A stretch of 64,000 bases of DNA from Desmonostoc muscorum LEGE 12446 (GCF_015207005.2 NZ_JADEXS020000001.1:3162001-3226000), one strand, 5' to 3'. Counted from the stretch's first letter, positions 27,008 to 37,018 are shown. Numbers and translations are program-made. Notes: generated by a model from the sequence alone, not told the origin.

Positions 27008-27304
27008 ATGCCTCAATCTACCCAGCTGCCGAAAACCAGTCAACTGAATGAATTTAGTACTTTAGAACTAGCCCAAGCCTTAATGCAAAGACTGAGCATT
27101 TCTCCTGACGATTGGCATCGCCTCAAGTCTAACCGCAATTCCCGCGCTAATGAACAAGTGGCAGCAGCTCTTGTTTATCTTTTAAACAATCAGCCACAAG
27201 AAGCCCAAGCGAGACTAGAACAAGCAGTTGGTTGGCTAGATCGTTCTATTTCTGCTCCTCCCTGTCCAAGTCACGGAAATAAGGGAGTAGTGAGTGGGGA
27301 GTAG
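27008..27304 (+). CDS. Conserved cyanobacterial small protein (DUF6439-like)
   Basis: The 98-residue product has one helical domain: LAQALMQRLSISPDDWHRLK followed by RANEQVAAALVYLLNNQPQE and ARLEQAVGWLDRSI. The pattern resembles a small family in cyanobacteria named DUF6439; I rely on memory for that. The last ten codons (KGVVSGE) run into the GAGTGGGGAGTAGGG repeat, so the stop codon is supplied by repeat DNA. Confidence 0.55.
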   Translation: MPQSTQLPKTSQLNEFSTLELAQALMQRLSISPDDWHRLKSNRNSRANEQVAAALVYLLNNQPQEAQARLEQAVGWLDRSISAPPCPSHGNKGVVSGE

Positions 27305-27541
27305 GGAATGGTTTCCTCACTCGCCACGGGAGCAACGCGATTTTGTGAGCAGGGGGAGCAGGGGGAGCAGGGGGAGACAAAGAAATAAGTTTATTCATGG
27401 ATATCGAGGTAGTAAAAAATACTAAAAATTTCTCTTTACTCCCCCTGCTTCCCCTGCCTCCCCTGCCTCCCCTGCTAACTTCATGATGATCTCACTTTTT
27501 CGCGCTGCTCCCCTCGCCATTCACCATTTCCCACTCCCCTC
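27290..27541. repeat. GGGGGAGCAG / CTCCCCCTGC inverted repeat
   Basis: Three GAGCAGGGG units at 27347-27374 are mirrored by CCCCCTGCTTCCCCTGCC at 27441-27475, with a central AT-rich loop containing no gene. It separates two convergent genes. Confidence 0.8.
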
Positions 27542-27991
27542 TTAACGCCGCAGAGATAGTCCCCGGCGATTTTGCATTTGTTTACAAAGCCTCAATTCTG
27601 TGCCTTTGCGGTTCCACTCTACCTGATCGAAAATTTGATGGAGAAGACAAAGACCACGACCACTTTCTGCTTCATCTGGTGGTAGATAGTCAGTTGGTTC
27701 TTCATCACTAATCGCTGAGGGAGTAAAGCCGCTACCCTGGTCTGAAATTATCCACCAATATTGATTATCTATTAAGGAAAAACGGACTACAACTCTTTTA
27801 CTCGGATCGAGATTATTGCCATGTTTAGCTGCATTTACTAGGGCTTCTTGAAGTCCTAAACGCAGTTCTGATTGTAATTTTGCTGGAATTTCTGCCAACA
27901 ATAAATCTAATATTGGACAAAGATAGAGGGTTGAGGCAAAACTAATTGTGCCCCAATAACGTCCAACTGGACGGAGGGAAATAGTAATCAC
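27542..27991 (-). CDS. RsbW/SpoIIAB-type anti-sigma serine kinase (HATPase)
   Basis: The 149-residue protein has the GHKL ATPase boxes: N box LGLQEALVNAAKHGNNLD, G1 box ISDQGSGFTP and G2 box ESGRGLCLLHQIFDQVEW. It therefore belongs to the anti-sigma factor / anti-sigma antagonist kinase group. It likely phosphorylates an STAS-domain antagonist and controls a sigma factor or PP2C pathway, but no partner gene is next to it. Length is normal for the family. Confidence 0.85.
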   Translation of the reverse strand: MITISLRPVGRYWGTISFASTLYLCPILDLLLAEIPAKLQSELRLGLQEALVNAAKHGNNLDPSKRVVVRFSLIDNQYWWIISDQGSGFTPSAISDEEPTDYLPPDEAESGRGLCLLHQIFDQVEWNRKGTELRLCKQMQNRRGLSLRR

Positions 27992-28372
27992 TAGAGAAAC
28001 CCCATAGCTTTCAGTTAGCTAGACATCAGTTTGGTGTCACAGGCACCCTGATAAAAATTGAGGTGGTCATGCTGCCTTCAAACTTGCGTCTTTAAAACTA
28101 AATTTTGAAAATGCTAGGGAGCATTGGCTCTATAAATAAGTTGGGATTGTTGGAATATATAACGGCTGTAATAAATTTGATAATGGAATTAGCAACTTCA
28201 AAAGATGCTATGAATTTTATTGAGTATTGGTATACTCTAAGGGACTTGCCGATTTGTAATTTACACAATCCCATCCATACTTTTAAGAGCCGATGCAACT
28301 TGAATTTCTTTAAACAAAATGAATTTCTATTTTTAGCTTAATTCGATTTTAGCATTATTAGTATGCACTAGA
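27992..28372. other. Spacer, no convincing gene
   Basis: A 78-codon plus-strand frame (28105-28341) and a smaller minus-strand one exist, but neither has family resemblance or a ribosome-binding site. The region lies upstream of the RsbW-like gene and downstream of rlmD, both on the minus strand. Confidence 0.45.
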
Positions 28373-29788
28373 CTACAAATTTGAAATTTCAGTTTTTTTA
28401 AAGGAATCAGCATCCTTATCCAAATCTGATAGCACAAGAAAGGCGGCAGCTTCCACATGAGCAGTTTGGGGAAAAAAATCAGCAGGTTGTACCCGTGCGA
28501 TCTTATATTGCCCATCTTCACAGAGTAATTTCAGATCGCGGGCGAGGGTGGCTACTTTACAGCTGACGTAAACAATCCGGGATGGTTTCAATTGCCGTAA
28601 AGTATCGATGACAGCGCGATCGCATCCTTTACGTGGTGGATCGAGGATTACGACTTCTGGTATTGTGCCCATTTTTGGCAGTAATTTCTCAACTGCGCCG
28701 ACTTGGAACGTCACATTCTTAATTTCATTGCGGTGGGCATTCAAAATAGCTTGTTCCACGGCTGCTGGTTGCACTTCCAAGCCTGTAGCAAGACGTACTT
28801 GTTTGGCGAGGGGCAAAGTTAAAGTGCCGATACCACAGTAGGCGTCAACTAGGAATTCATGCCCTTGAAGATTGAGTTCTGACTGAATTACCTCCAATAG
28901 TGCCTCTGCTGTTTCTGTATAAACTTGGAAAAATGTATCTGGGCGCACTTGAAATTCCAGTCCAGCAAATCTTTCACGCAGGTGGGGTACTCCAGCGATG
29001 CAACGGGTTTCTGATCCAAAGATAGCATTTGTGCGATCGCCATTGCGATTGAGGCACACTCCCATTAGCTGCGGATAACGCTTTAACCATTCCTGGGCTT
29101 GGGTTTCAATTTTTGGTAAATTCCAGTCCTTCACCACCAAAGTCAGCAACATTTCGCCAGTGTGGCGGCCGATGCGTAAACTCAGATGCCGAATTTGCCC
29201 AAGGTGGCGGCGTTCGTCGTAAATTTGCCAACCCTGCTGTTGGATATCCTGCTTTACTTCGGCAAGCATAGGATTTAAACGTGCGTCTTGGACTGGACAT
29301 TGATTTAAGTTAATTAATTGGTGACTACCTTTTTGGTAGTAACCAGCTTGTACTTGTCCTGTTGCCGACGTGCCTAGAGGATAGGTAGATTTATTTCGGT
29401 AGCCAAAAGCAGAAGCAGCAGCCAATACTGGGTCTACTGGTGGTTGGATAAAACCGCCAATACGTTCCAAAGCTTGGATAACTTGATTTTGCTTAGCGAC
29501 AAGCTGGTAATCATAATCAATATGCTGCCACTGGCAACCACCACACTTATCCGCCACAATACAACCAGGGCGGATGCGATGGGGAGATGGTTGCAATAGC
29601 TCGTGGAGCTTAGCTTGGGCGTATTTAGGTTTAACATGTAGTAAACGGACAAGAGCGCGATCGCCTGGTACAGTATCCGGGACAAACACTACACGTTCAT
29701 TAGCGCGTCCCACGCCATCGCCAGTATCACTCAGATTAGCGATCGTCACTTCAATTAATTCACCTTGTTGCCAAATTATTTTAGTCAT
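28373..29788 (-). CDS. rlmD: 23S rRNA (uracil-C5)-methyltransferase RlmD/TrmA family
   Basis: The 471-residue protein has an N-terminal TRAM domain (GELIEVTIANLSDTGDGVGR), a 4Fe-4S cysteine set in CIVADKCGGCQWQH, the SAM site LVDAYCGIGTLTLPLA, VVILDPPRKGCDRAVID and the catalytic cysteine in VYVSCKVATLARDL. This is the RumA class, which methylates U1939 (or U747) in 23S rRNA. The exact target uridine cannot be fixed from sequence. It stands alone; the divergent neighbour is apcD. Confidence 0.9.
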   Translation of the reverse strand: MTKIIWQQGELIEVTIANLSDTGDGVGRANERVVFVPDTVPGDRALVRLLHVKPKYAQAKLHELLQPSPHRIRPGCIVADKCGGCQWQHIDYDYQLVAKQNQVIQALERIGGFIQPPVDPVLAAASAFGYRNKSTYPLGTSATGQVQAGYYQKGSHQLINLNQCPVQDARLNPMLAEVKQDIQQQGWQIYDERRHLGQIRHLSLRIGRHTGEMLLTLVVKDWNLPKIETQAQEWLKRYPQLMGVCLNRNGDRTNAIFGSETRCIAGVPHLRERFAGLEFQVRPDTFFQVYTETAEALLEVIQSELNLQGHEFLVDAYCGIGTLTLPLAKQVRLATGLEVQPAAVEQAILNAHRNEIKNVTFQVGAVEKLLPKMGTIPEVVILDPPRKGCDRAVIDTLRQLKPSRIVYVSCKVATLARDLKLLCEDGQYKIARVQPADFFPQTAHVEAAAFLVLSDLDKDADSFKKTEISNL

Positions 29789-30049
29789 TTGTTATTCGTC
29801 ATTTATCATTTGTCATTTGTTATTGGGTATTGGGCATTGAAAAGAGGCTCCACGGGCAGAGGGTAAGACTGACTACAACTTCCCATCTGCTCCCCCAGTC
29901 CCCAGTCCCCAGTCCCCAATAAAGAGTCCCTAATCCCTCATCCTCTAGCCAAACGTGTAAATTCAATACATAACTAGCTCCTATCCCTTCACTTGTGTAC
30001 CTCCGACTCGCTAAACTAGCAGATAATATTTAAGGTGATTTCAATCATC
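29789..30049. other. Repeat-containing spacer with the apcD promoter region
   Basis: TTATTCGTCATTTATCATTTGT-type units (29790-29822), GGGTATTGGGCATTG (29824-29838) and CCCCAGTCCCCAGTCCCC (29892-29920) units fill the left part. The rest, 29930-30049, should contain the apcD promoter and leader. Confidence 0.6.
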
Positions 30050-30535
30050 ATGACTGTAATTAGCCAAGTTATTCTCAGAGCCGACGACGAACTGCGTTAT
30101 CCCAGCAGTGGCGAACTTAAAAATATCAAAGACTTTTTGGAAACCGGCGTACAACGGACGCGCATTGCTGCGACCCTAGCTGAAAATGAAAAAAAGATAG
30201 TTCAGGAAGCAACCAAACAACTTTGGCAAAAGCGCCCTGACTTTATCTCTCCTGGTGGTAATGCCTATGGTGAGCGCCAACGCTCTCTATGTGTCCGTGA
30301 TTTTGGTTGGTACTTACGCCTAATTACTTATGGTGTACTTGCCGGCGACAAAGAGCCAATTGAAAAAATTGGTTTGATTGGCGTGCGGGAAATGTACAAC
30401 TCATTGGGCGTTCCCGTGCCTGGAATGGTAGAAGCTATCAATTCACTCAAAACTGCCGCTCTCGACTTACTGAGTGCAGAAGATTCTATCCAAGCTGCAC
30501 CATACTTTGATTACATCATTCAAGCGATGTCTTAA
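30050..30535 (+). CDS. apcD: Allophycocyanin alpha-B chain (ApcD)
   Basis: The 161-residue protein [20 protein letters not shown] matches ApcD, with the bilin-binding cysteine C81 in [16 protein letters not shown] and the alpha-type end [12 protein letters not shown]. ApcD is a terminal emitter in the phycobilisome core and passes energy to photosystem I (and supports state transitions). The start at 30050 is preferred over 30035 because MTVISQ is the family start. It is monocistronic here, as is usual for apcD. Confidence 0.96.
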   Translation: MTVISQVILRADDELRYPSSGELKNIKDFLETGVQRTRIAATLAENEKKIVQEATKQLWQKRPDFISPGGNAYGERQRSLCVRDFGWYLRLITYGVLAGDKEPIEKIGLIGVREMYNSLGVPVPGMVEAINSLKTAALDLLSAEDSIQAAPYFDYIIQAMS

Positions 30536-31323
30536 TACAAAGTGTGTGCTGATTCTAGGAGTATGCTTTTGCTCTACTAGAGTGAGTGTCAAGTTTTAGC
30601 ACTCGATAAGCATAAGATTACCAATTTGATCATAACTTCCCCACATTTGGTAGTGGCTGTGGCTAAATCTCTGTCAAGTTACCAACCAGTTGTGGGGAAA
30701 TTTTATTTATGTATGGGGAATGGGGCATGGGGCATGGGGTAGGGGAGATGAGGAGATGGGGAAATGGGGAGATGGGGAGAGAATTTAACCCCACCACCCC
30801 ACTCCTTCCACGTTCCCAATGCCCAATGCCCAATGCCCAATGACTAATAACAAAAAACCGACAGTCCTTAAAAAAGGCTGTCGGTAACTAGTGTGTTCCC
30901 TATTAATGACTCGGCTAGAGTTCAGTTGTCCTTAATTATGCCTAGCTGGCGATCGCAATGAGACGATCCTAATCATGTATAAGTGTGATTGTCGTCACTT
31001 GATTGTTACAGCTAAGCTGCATATGCCCGAATAATCTCTGAGTGACAGTAGATTTATACAAGTTAGGGAGTTAGAAATTTCACTGAGATTCAAAAATCAA
31101 GTTCTCCATCTGGTGTAAAGTTGTCGATATTGCTCTTGTTTACCTCTTGCTCAGGACGATGCTGTTGAGGGCATTCTGGGATTGTACTACTCAATCTGAG
31201 AAGTAAGTTTGCTTTATATTAAAAAATGCTAAGAAAGCTTAGTTTAAAAGTTTAATGAGGAGCGATCGTGGTCAAAATTATACGAAATTAAAAGTGCGAT
31301 CGTGCTTTACAACATAAAATTAA
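30536..31323. other. Long spacer with repeats, a minus-strand terminator and a possible tiny ORF
   Basis: Contains GGGGCATGGGG and GGAGATGGGGA units (30718-30780) and CCAATGCCCAATGCCC units (30815-30840). A tiny minus-strand ORF 31194-31090 with a TTG start would encode 34 residues ending NIDNFTPDGELDF; it has a protein-like composition but no ribosome-binding site that convinces. If transcribed it lies between the hydrophobic gene at 31324 and the terminator at 30858. Confidence 0.45.
30852..30884 (-). terminator. Minus-strand rho-independent terminator
   Basis: On the minus strand CCGACAGCC, a T-rich loop and GGACTGTCGG form a stem followed by TTTTTTG. It would end transcription coming from the right, that is, from the small hydrophobic gene at 31324-31608. 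Confidence 0.75.
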
Positions 31324-31608
31324 CTAGCAGCCCAAAATACTTTTAACGGCATTCACCAACATAGCTACTAATTGAACTGATGCGGTGGCTGCACCAATTG
31401 TATTCAGCATTCCTCCTATTGCTGCTGATATTGCCTCTATACTCGCTCCTGCTATAAGCATTGTTATTACTGTACTTGCAATAGAAACAATCCCAGTAGC
31501 AGCTATACCCGAACCAGCTAAAATTGCGCCAATTATAGCAATAACAATAGTCCATTCCAATGGATTAGGACTGTGACAAACCTGAATAAAGATTATAGGT
31601 AAATTCAT
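31324..31608 (-). CDS. Small, very hydrophobic Gly/Ala/Ile-rich protein
   Basis: The 94-residue product starts MNLPIIFIQVCHSPNPLEWT and then consists of three hydrophobic stretches (VIAIIGAILAGSGIAATGIV, STVITMLIAGASIEAISAAI, VQLVAMLVNAVKSILGC) with almost no charge. An AGTAGGAAA ribosome-binding site precedes the ATG and a terminator lies downstream at 30852-30884. It could be a membrane peptide, a pore-forming bacteriocin-like peptide or part of a toxin; the sequence alone does not decide. No processing enzyme or immunity gene is adjacent. Confidence 0.5.
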   Translation of the reverse strand: MNLPIIFIQVCHSPNPLEWTIVIAIIGAILAGSGIAATGIVSIASTVITMLIAGASIEAISAAIGGMLNTIGAATASVQLVAMLVNAVKSILGC

Positions 31609-31835
31609 TTTCCTACTTCAATAATGTTGCATTTAGTTAATCTTAATTTTACAAACAAGTCTTTATTTGTAATAATAGTAAAATTACTCGAATTATCCCC
31701 CTTCACCTTAATTTGCTAGTAAATTAAGTGTTTTTGCAGTTGCCTTCATTGAGTAAATCACAATAGCGCGATAAGCTAGAGTTAGCAGCAGAACTGATTC
31801 ACAACGTCTTGCAACAAACTTAGCTTGGGATAACG

Positions 31836-32150
31836 ATGACAACAGAACAAAAGCACAGCACTTATTTATCAGAAGCTGAAAGCCGTTTGCGTCAACTTCC
31901 TCCTGAGAAGTTGCGAGTAGCAGTTGCAATTCTTGCTTATCTGCAAAAAACACAAGAAAACGAAGCAACTGAGAAACTGTTATTAAATATTCCTGATTTT
32001 GCCGAATATTTCCGCGAAATTGAACAAAATGAACATAAATTAGAAAATACTGCCTCCAATCAAATTGCCTCAGATGAAGAAGTATGGCAGGCTTATTTGG
32101 TAGTTGAAAAAAAATGGGAAGAGGTTTTTCGCCGCCTTGCAGACTCCTAA
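31836..32150 (+). CDS. Putative antitoxin of a Doc-type pair
   Basis: The 104-residue acidic protein is helical (SEAESRLRQLPPEKLRVAVA, then ILAYLQKTQENEATEKLLL) and has no family I can name with certainty. It is placed directly before, and overlaps, the Doc-like toxin gene, which is the usual place for the antitoxin. The helix that follows the conserved PPEKL start resembles small cyanobacterial antitoxins annotated next to Fic/Doc. Its function is inferred from context. Confidence 0.55.
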   Translation: MTTEQKHSTYLSEAESRLRQLPPEKLRVAVAILAYLQKTQENEATEKLLLNIPDFAEYFREIEQNEHKLENTASNQIASDEEVWQAYLVVEKKWEEVFRRLADS

Positions 32151-32529
32151 ATTTCTGACTATTTCTCAAGTCTTAGATATTCACCAACGCCAAATTCAAA
32201 AATTTGGTGGAACATCAGGTGTCAGAGACGAAGGTTTGCTAGATTCAGCACTGGCACAACCTCAAGCCACCTTTGGCGGCGAACTTCTTCATCCGACAAT
32301 TGGTGAGCAAGCAGCAGCATACCTGTACCATTTAGCAATGAACCATCCGTTTATTGATGGCAACAAGCGCACGGCATTTGCGGTTATGGATACCTTCATA
32401 ACCGTAAACGGCTACAGCTTGAACTTATCCCAAGAGCAAGCTTACAACTTGGTGATTCAAGTAGTTCAGAGGGAAATATCCAAAGAAGAATTATCCGCAT
32501 TTCTGGAACTGCATCTACAAGGCAAGTAA
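32104..32529 (+). CDS. doc: Doc-type Fic-domain toxin
   Basis: The Fic/Doc signature HPFIDGNKRTAFAVMDTFI is intact, with the catalytic histidine in MNHPFIDGNKR, and DIHQRQIQKFGGTSGVRDEG matches the Doc N-terminus. Doc phosphorylates EF-Tu and blocks translation. The frame has no ATG near the family start; TTG at 32104 gives 141 residues and overlaps the antitoxin gene by 47 bp, TTG at 32137 gives 130 residues beginning LQTPKFLTIS and fits the family length better. The tight overlap supports a toxin-antitoxin operon. Confidence 0.82.
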   Translation: MKKNGKRFFAALQTPKFLTISQVLDIHQRQIQKFGGTSGVRDEGLLDSALAQPQATFGGELLHPTIGEQAAAYLYHLAMNHPFIDGNKRTAFAVMDTFITVNGYSLNLSQEQAYNLVIQVVQREISKEELSAFLELHLQGK

Positions 32530-32571
32530 ATCGATAGAATAATTCTCTGTCCCCCAGAGTGCATTAGTTCC

Positions 32572-34944
32572 ATGACTGCAACCTCAAAACCAGCTTTTTC
32601 AGCTGAAGAAATCGCCGCTGAAGGTATAAAGCCAGAAGAATACGCAGAAATTGTCCGTCGTTTAGGGCGTCATCCCAACAAAGCCGAACTGGGAATGTTT
32701 GGGGTAATGTGGTCAGAACATTGCTGTTACAAAAATTCTCGACCTTTACTCAAACAGTTTCCTACAGAAGGCGATCGCATTCTGGTAGGGCCTGGTGAAA
32801 ATGCTGGTGTTGTAGATTTGGGTGACGGACTCCAATTAGCCTTTAAAATAGAATCCCACAACCACCCCTCAGCAGTCGAACCCTTTCAGGGAGCGGCAAC
32901 GGGAGTAGGAGGCATTCTCAGGGATATTTTTACAATGGGTGCGCGTCCCATTGCCATCTTAAACTCGCTGCGCTTTGGTTCCTTAGAAGATGCCAAAACC
33001 CAAAGGTTATTCACTGGTGTAGTATCAGGAATCTCTCATTATGGTAATTGTGTCGGAGTACCCACCGTTGGTGGTGAAGTTTACTTTGATCCTGCTTACT
33101 CTGGTAATCCCCTGGTGAATGTGATGGCGCTGGGGTTGATGGAAACGCCAGAAATCGTCAAATCTGGGGCATCTGGCTTAGGTAACCCTGTGTTGTATGT
33201 CGGTTCCACCACCGGGCGCGATGGGATGGGAGGCGCGAGTTTTGCCAGTGCAGAATTGAGTGATAAATCAATGGACGATCGCCCTGCTGTGCAAGTAGGC
33301 GACCCCTTTTTGGAAAAGTCGTTAATTGAAGCTTGTTTGGAAGCTTTTAAAACAGGTGCAGTTGTCGCCGCCCAGGATATGGGAGCAGCAGGAATCACCT
33401 GTTCGACTTCCGAGATGGCGGCAAAAGGCGGTGTGGGAATTGAACTAGATTTAGATAAAATTCCCGTGCGGGAGCTAGGGATGATTCCCTATGAATACCT
33501 GCTTTCCGAATCTCAAGAACGGATGTTGTTTGTTGCCCACAAAGGGCGCGAGCAAGAGTTAATCGATATTTTTCACCGCTGGGGACTTCAGGCTGTTGTT
33601 GCCGGTACAGTGATTGGTGAACCTATTGTGCGGATTCTTTACCAAGGTGAAGTCGCAGCAGAAATTCCCGCTGAGGCTTTGGCAGAGAATACCCCGCTTT
33701 ATCAACGGGACTTGTTGGCAGAACCACCAGAATATGCCCGTCAAGCTTGGGAATGGACTGCTGATTCTTTGCCTGATTGTACAATTGCTGGAATCGAACT
33801 CCAAGGACGCCTGCAAAGCTGGAATGATATTCTCTTAACTTTGCTCGATACACCCACGATCGCTTCTAAAAGCTGGGTATATCGTCAGTACGACCATCAA
33901 GTACAAAACAACACAGTAATTTTACCAGGTGGTGCAGATGCCGCTGTTATCCGTTTGCGCCCACTGGAAGAAATCCCCAATCTCAAATCCCCAATCCAAA
34001 ATCCAAAATCGGCAGTGGCGGCTACGGTTGATTGCAATTCTCGTTACGTTTATCTTGATCCCTATGAAGGAGCTAAGGCAGTGGTGGCGGAAGCAGCACG
34101 CAATCTTAGTTGTGTAGGTGCAGAACCTCTGGCGGTGACAGATAACCTCAATTTTGGCTCTCCAGAAAAACCAATTGGCTACTGGCAATTAGCAGAAGCT
34201 TGTCGTGGTTTGGCAGAAGGTTGCCGAGAACTGGCAACACCAGTTACAGGCGGAAATGTCTCTTTGTACAATGAAACCCTTGATTCCCAAGGGACTCCCC
34301 AACCAATTTATCCGACTCCTGTTGTGGGTATGGTGGGGTTGATTCCCGATATCACCAAAATTTGTGGTCAAGGTTGGCAAACAGCAGGCGATGTGATTTA
34401 TCTTCTGGGATTACCTTTAGCATCCCAACTCACCTTGGGAGCATCTGAGTATTTAGCCACCATCCACGGTACTGTTGCCGGAAAACCGCCACAAATAGAT
34501 TTTGATTTGGAACGTCGGGTACAGAAAGTTTGTCGTGACGGAATTCGTAATGGTTGGGTACATTCAGCCCACGATTGTGCTGAGGGAGGAATCGCGATCG
34601 CCTTAGCAGAATGTTGCATTTCTGGCAACCTTGGCGCCCAAATCAATTTAGAAATAGTATCAAACCAGTCACAACGGCTCGATGAGGTACTTTTTGCCGA
34701 AGGTGGTGCCAGAATTTTAGTTTCCATAGCACCAGAACAACAAGAAATTTGGGAATCATACTTACAGGAACATTTGGGTCAAGAGTGGCAAAAACTGGGT
34801 ATAGTCGGTAATTTCGAGGCGGGTTTGGGGGTTTTAACCACTGACAACCAAGCCTTAATCAAAGTTAATATTGAACATATGAGCGATCGTTATTCCCAGG
34901 CGATCGTCAGGCGTCTCGCCATCCACACCACTACCCCCAGTTGA
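32572..34944 (+). CDS. purL: Phosphoribosylformylglycinamidine synthase subunit PurL
   Basis: The 790-residue protein is the small-type Pur[41 protein letters not shown] then [18 protein letters not shown], and [12 protein letters not shown] are all present. It converts FGAR to FGAM in purine synthesis, using ammonia from PurQ. The segment [12 protein letters not shown] at about residues 468-479 is not family sequence: it is an AATCCAAAATCCAAAAT intergenic repeat inserted in frame just before [16 protein letters not shown]. The protein is otherwise full length. purF follows 420 bp downstream, so they may be co-regulated. Confidence 0.96.
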   Translation: MTATSKPAFSAEEIAAEGIKPEEYAEIVRRLGRHPNKAELGMFGVMWSEHCCYKNSRPLLKQFPTEGDRILVGPGENAGVVDLGDGLQLAFKIESHNHPSAVEPFQGAATGVGGILRDIFTMGARPIAILNSLRFGSLEDAKTQRLFTGVVSGISHYGNCVGVPTVGGEVYFDPAYSGNPLVNVMALGLMETPEIVKSGASGLGNPVLYVGSTTGRDGMGGASFASAELSDKSMDDRPAVQVGDPFLEKSLIEACLEAFKTGAVVAAQDMGAAGITCSTSEMAAKGGVGIELDLDKIPVRELGMIPYEYLLSESQERMLFVAHKGREQELIDIFHRWGLQAVVAGTVIGEPIVRILYQGEVAAEIPAEALAENTPLYQRDLLAEPPEYARQAWEWTADSLPDCTIAGIELQGRLQSWNDILLTLLDTPTIASKSWVYRQYDHQVQNNTVILPGGADAAVIRLRPLEEIPNLKSPIQNPKSAVAATVDCNSRYVYLDPYEGAKAVVAEAARNLSCVGAEPLAVTDNLNFGSPEKPIGYWQLAEACRGLAEGCRELATPVTGGNVSLYNETLDSQGTPQPIYPTPVVGMVGLIPDITKICGQGWQTAGDVIYLLGLPLASQLTLGASEYLATIHGTVAGKPPQIDFDLERRVQKVCRDGIRNGWVHSAHDCAEGGIAIALAECCISGNLGAQINLEIVSNQSQRLDEVLFAEGGARILVSIAPEQQEIWESYLQEHLGQEWQKLGIVGNFEAGLGVLTTDNQALIKVNIEHMSDRYSQAIVRRLAIHTTTPS
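33970..34011 (+). repeat. AATCCAAA-type repeat inserted in frame in purL
   Basis: About 39 bp (13 codons) of AATCCCCAATCCAAAATCC units lie inside purL. The same family stands between genes at 23.36, 26.52, 35.32 and 57.64 kb. The insert keeps the frame and falls at a loop before a conserved strand. Confidence 0.85.
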
Positions 34945-35362
34945 AGAAGTGAGGAGTGAAATTAGAAAAGTTAGGAGTTCAGAGTCATGAGTTAAGCATA
35001 AAAAGCCTAACTCATGACTCCTGACTCCTAAGTTCTCACTCTTCACTGACAAATTATTAACCTTTGTGAACAAAATTACGGTACTGTTTTAATGGATGGT
35101 TAAAGATTTATTAAGAACTCTGCGACTATCTATCGACATAATCCCAGTGAATGGACTACCAAATTTTAGATTTTGGATTAAGAGTACTTTTTCTACTGAA
35201 TGTATCATCCGTCAATAGCAGGTTAAACAAATCTTAAATTCTCAAGCCGCATTCCTTTTGGGGTGCGGTCAATCCAAAAGACGCTCGCGGACTCAGTAAC
35301 GCTTCGCTATCGCAAATTTCAAATCCAAAATTGATTGACCCCCCACCAGGAGCAAAGCTAGC
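34945..35362. repeat. purL-purF spacer with GAGTTAGGAGT inverted repeat
   Basis: AGTTAGGAGTTCAGAGTCAT (34970-34990) is mirrored by ATGACTCCTGACTCCTAAGT (35013-35032). A GC-rich motif GACGCTCGCGGACTCAGTAA lies at 35280-35299 and AAATTTCAAATCCAAAATTG at 35315-35334, both repeat types. The purF promoter is probably between 35040 and 35200. Confidence 0.7.
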
Positions 35363-36868
35363 ATGACTTCTATTCATTCTGTCACTTCGGATGAATACCC
35401 CGACCAGACCAACAACCCAATCGATAGTTATGAAAATCATCCCGACAAGCCAGAAGAAGCTTGCGGTGTTTTTGGTATTTACGCGCCAGGAGAAAACGTT
35501 GCTAAACTAAGCTACTTTGGATTGTATGCCCTCCAGCATCGGGGTCAAGAATCAGCTGGTATTGCTACCTTTGAGGGTACGAAAGTCCACCTCCACAAAG
35601 ATATGGGCTTAGTGTCTCAAGTCTTCAACGAATCGATCTTGGAACAGTTACCTGGTAGCCTTGCTGTTGGTCACACTCGTTATTCCACTACAGGTTCTAG
35701 CCGCAGAGTTAACGCTCAACCTGCTGTCATTGAAACTCGCTTAGGTTCGGTAGCGTTAGCACATAATGGTAATTTAGTCAATACAGTGCAATTGCGCCAA
35801 GAGTTGCTGGAGAACAAATACAACCTAATCACAACAACAGACTCAGAAATGATCGCTTTTGCCATCGCCCAAGCGATCGATGCGGGTGCAGATTGGCTAG
35901 AAGGTGCAATTGAGGCGTTTCAGCGTTGTCAAGGAGCCTTTAGTTTAGTTATTGGTACTCCCGTTGGCGTCATGGGCGTGCGCGACCCCAATGGCATTCG
36001 CCCCTTAGTCATCGGTACTTTGCCAGGTAATCCCATCCGTTACGTTTTGGCTTCGGAAACCTGTGGTTTAGACATTATTGGAGCCGAATACCTGCGGGAT
36101 GTAGAACCAGGTGAATTAGTTTGGATTACCGAAGAAGGTTTGGCTTCCTATCACTGGAGTCAACAGCCCCAGCGAAAATTGTGTATCTTCGAGATGATTT
36201 ACTTTGCCCGCCCCGATAGCATCATGCACAACGAGAGTTTGTACAGCTACCGGATGCGATTAGGGAGGCAACTAGCTAAAGAATCCGCTGTAGATGCCGA
36301 TATTGTCTTTGGTGTTCCTGATTCTGGCATCCCTGCTGCCATTGGATTTTCCCAAGCTTCTGGTGTCCTCTACATGGAAGGGCTGATTAAAAATCGCTAC
36401 GTTGGGCGAACCTTTATTCAACCAACCCAAACCATGCGCGAGTCAGGCCTGAAGATGAAACTCAACCCCCTCAAAGATGTGCTGGTTGGTAAAAGAGTGA
36501 TCATCGTAGATGACTCAATTGTGCGCGGTACTACCAGCCGAAAACTGGTTAAAACTTTGCGTGAGGCTGGTGCAGTAGAAGTACATATGCGAATTTCTTC
36601 TCCGCCAGTGACTCATCCTTGTTTCTATGGCATCGATACTGATTCTCAAGATCAGCTAATTGCTGCTACTAAATCAGTAGAAGAAATCGCCAAGCAACTG
36701 GAAGTGGATAGTCTTGCTTATCTCAGCTGGGAGGGAATGCTAACAGCCACAGGAGAAGACACTAATAGTTTTTGTTCTGCCTGTTTTACAGGAGATTATC
36801 CAGTAGCGATTCCTGAACAGGTGAAGCGTTCTAAGTTGATTTTGGAAAAAGAAAAGGTAGTAGTGTAG
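35363..36868 (+). CDS. purF: Amidophosphoribosyltransferase PurF
   Basis: The 501-residue protein has a 33-residue propeptide followed by the N-terminal nucleophile C34 in EEACGVFGIY, the glutaminase segment GHTRYSTTGSS and the phosphoribosyl site VIIVDDSIVRGTTSRKLV. It starts purine synthesis by making phosphoribosylamine from PRPP and glutamine. A GGAG site lies before the ATG. Iron-sulfur cysteines are expected from the C-terminal CSACFTGDYP. Length agrees with the Bacillus-type enzyme. Confidence 0.97.
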   Translation: MTSIHSVTSDEYPDQTNNPIDSYENHPDKPEEACGVFGIYAPGENVAKLSYFGLYALQHRGQESAGIATFEGTKVHLHKDMGLVSQVFNESILEQLPGSLAVGHTRYSTTGSSRRVNAQPAVIETRLGSVALAHNGNLVNTVQLRQELLENKYNLITTTDSEMIAFAIAQAIDAGADWLEGAIEAFQRCQGAFSLVIGTPVGVMGVRDPNGIRPLVIGTLPGNPIRYVLASETCGLDIIGAEYLRDVEPGELVWITEEGLASYHWSQQPQRKLCIFEMIYFARPDSIMHNESLYSYRMRLGRQLAKESAVDADIVFGVPDSGIPAAIGFSQASGVLYMEGLIKNRYVGRTFIQPTQTMRESGLKMKLNPLKDVLVGKRVIIVDDSIVRGTTSRKLVKTLREAGAVEVHMRISSPPVTHPCFYGIDTDSQDQLIAATKSVEEIAKQLEVDSLAYLSWEGMLTATGEDTNSFCSACFTGDYPVAIPEQVKRSKLILEKEKVVV

Positions 36869-37018
36869 GGAGTGGGGAGTGGGATGCTCCCGTAGAAGGA
36901 GCAGGGGAGGCAGGGGGAGCAGGGGAGGCAGGGGGAGAAAGAATAACCAATGCCCCATGCCCCATGCCCAATGCCTCATCTAGCTAAAATAGGTAAATAC
37001 CTTAACAAATAATGATTT
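36869..37018. repeat. GGGGAGGCAGGGGGAGCA and CCCCATGCCC units
   Basis: The spacer contains five GGGGAGGCA/GGGGGAGCA units and CAATGCCCCATGCCCCATGC units. It has no gene and creates a spurious minus-strand frame. Confidence 0.8.

Noticed and set aside
28105..28341. 78-codon ORF in the spacer left of rlmD
   Set aside because: No ribosome-binding site, no family resemblance, and low-complexity sequence.
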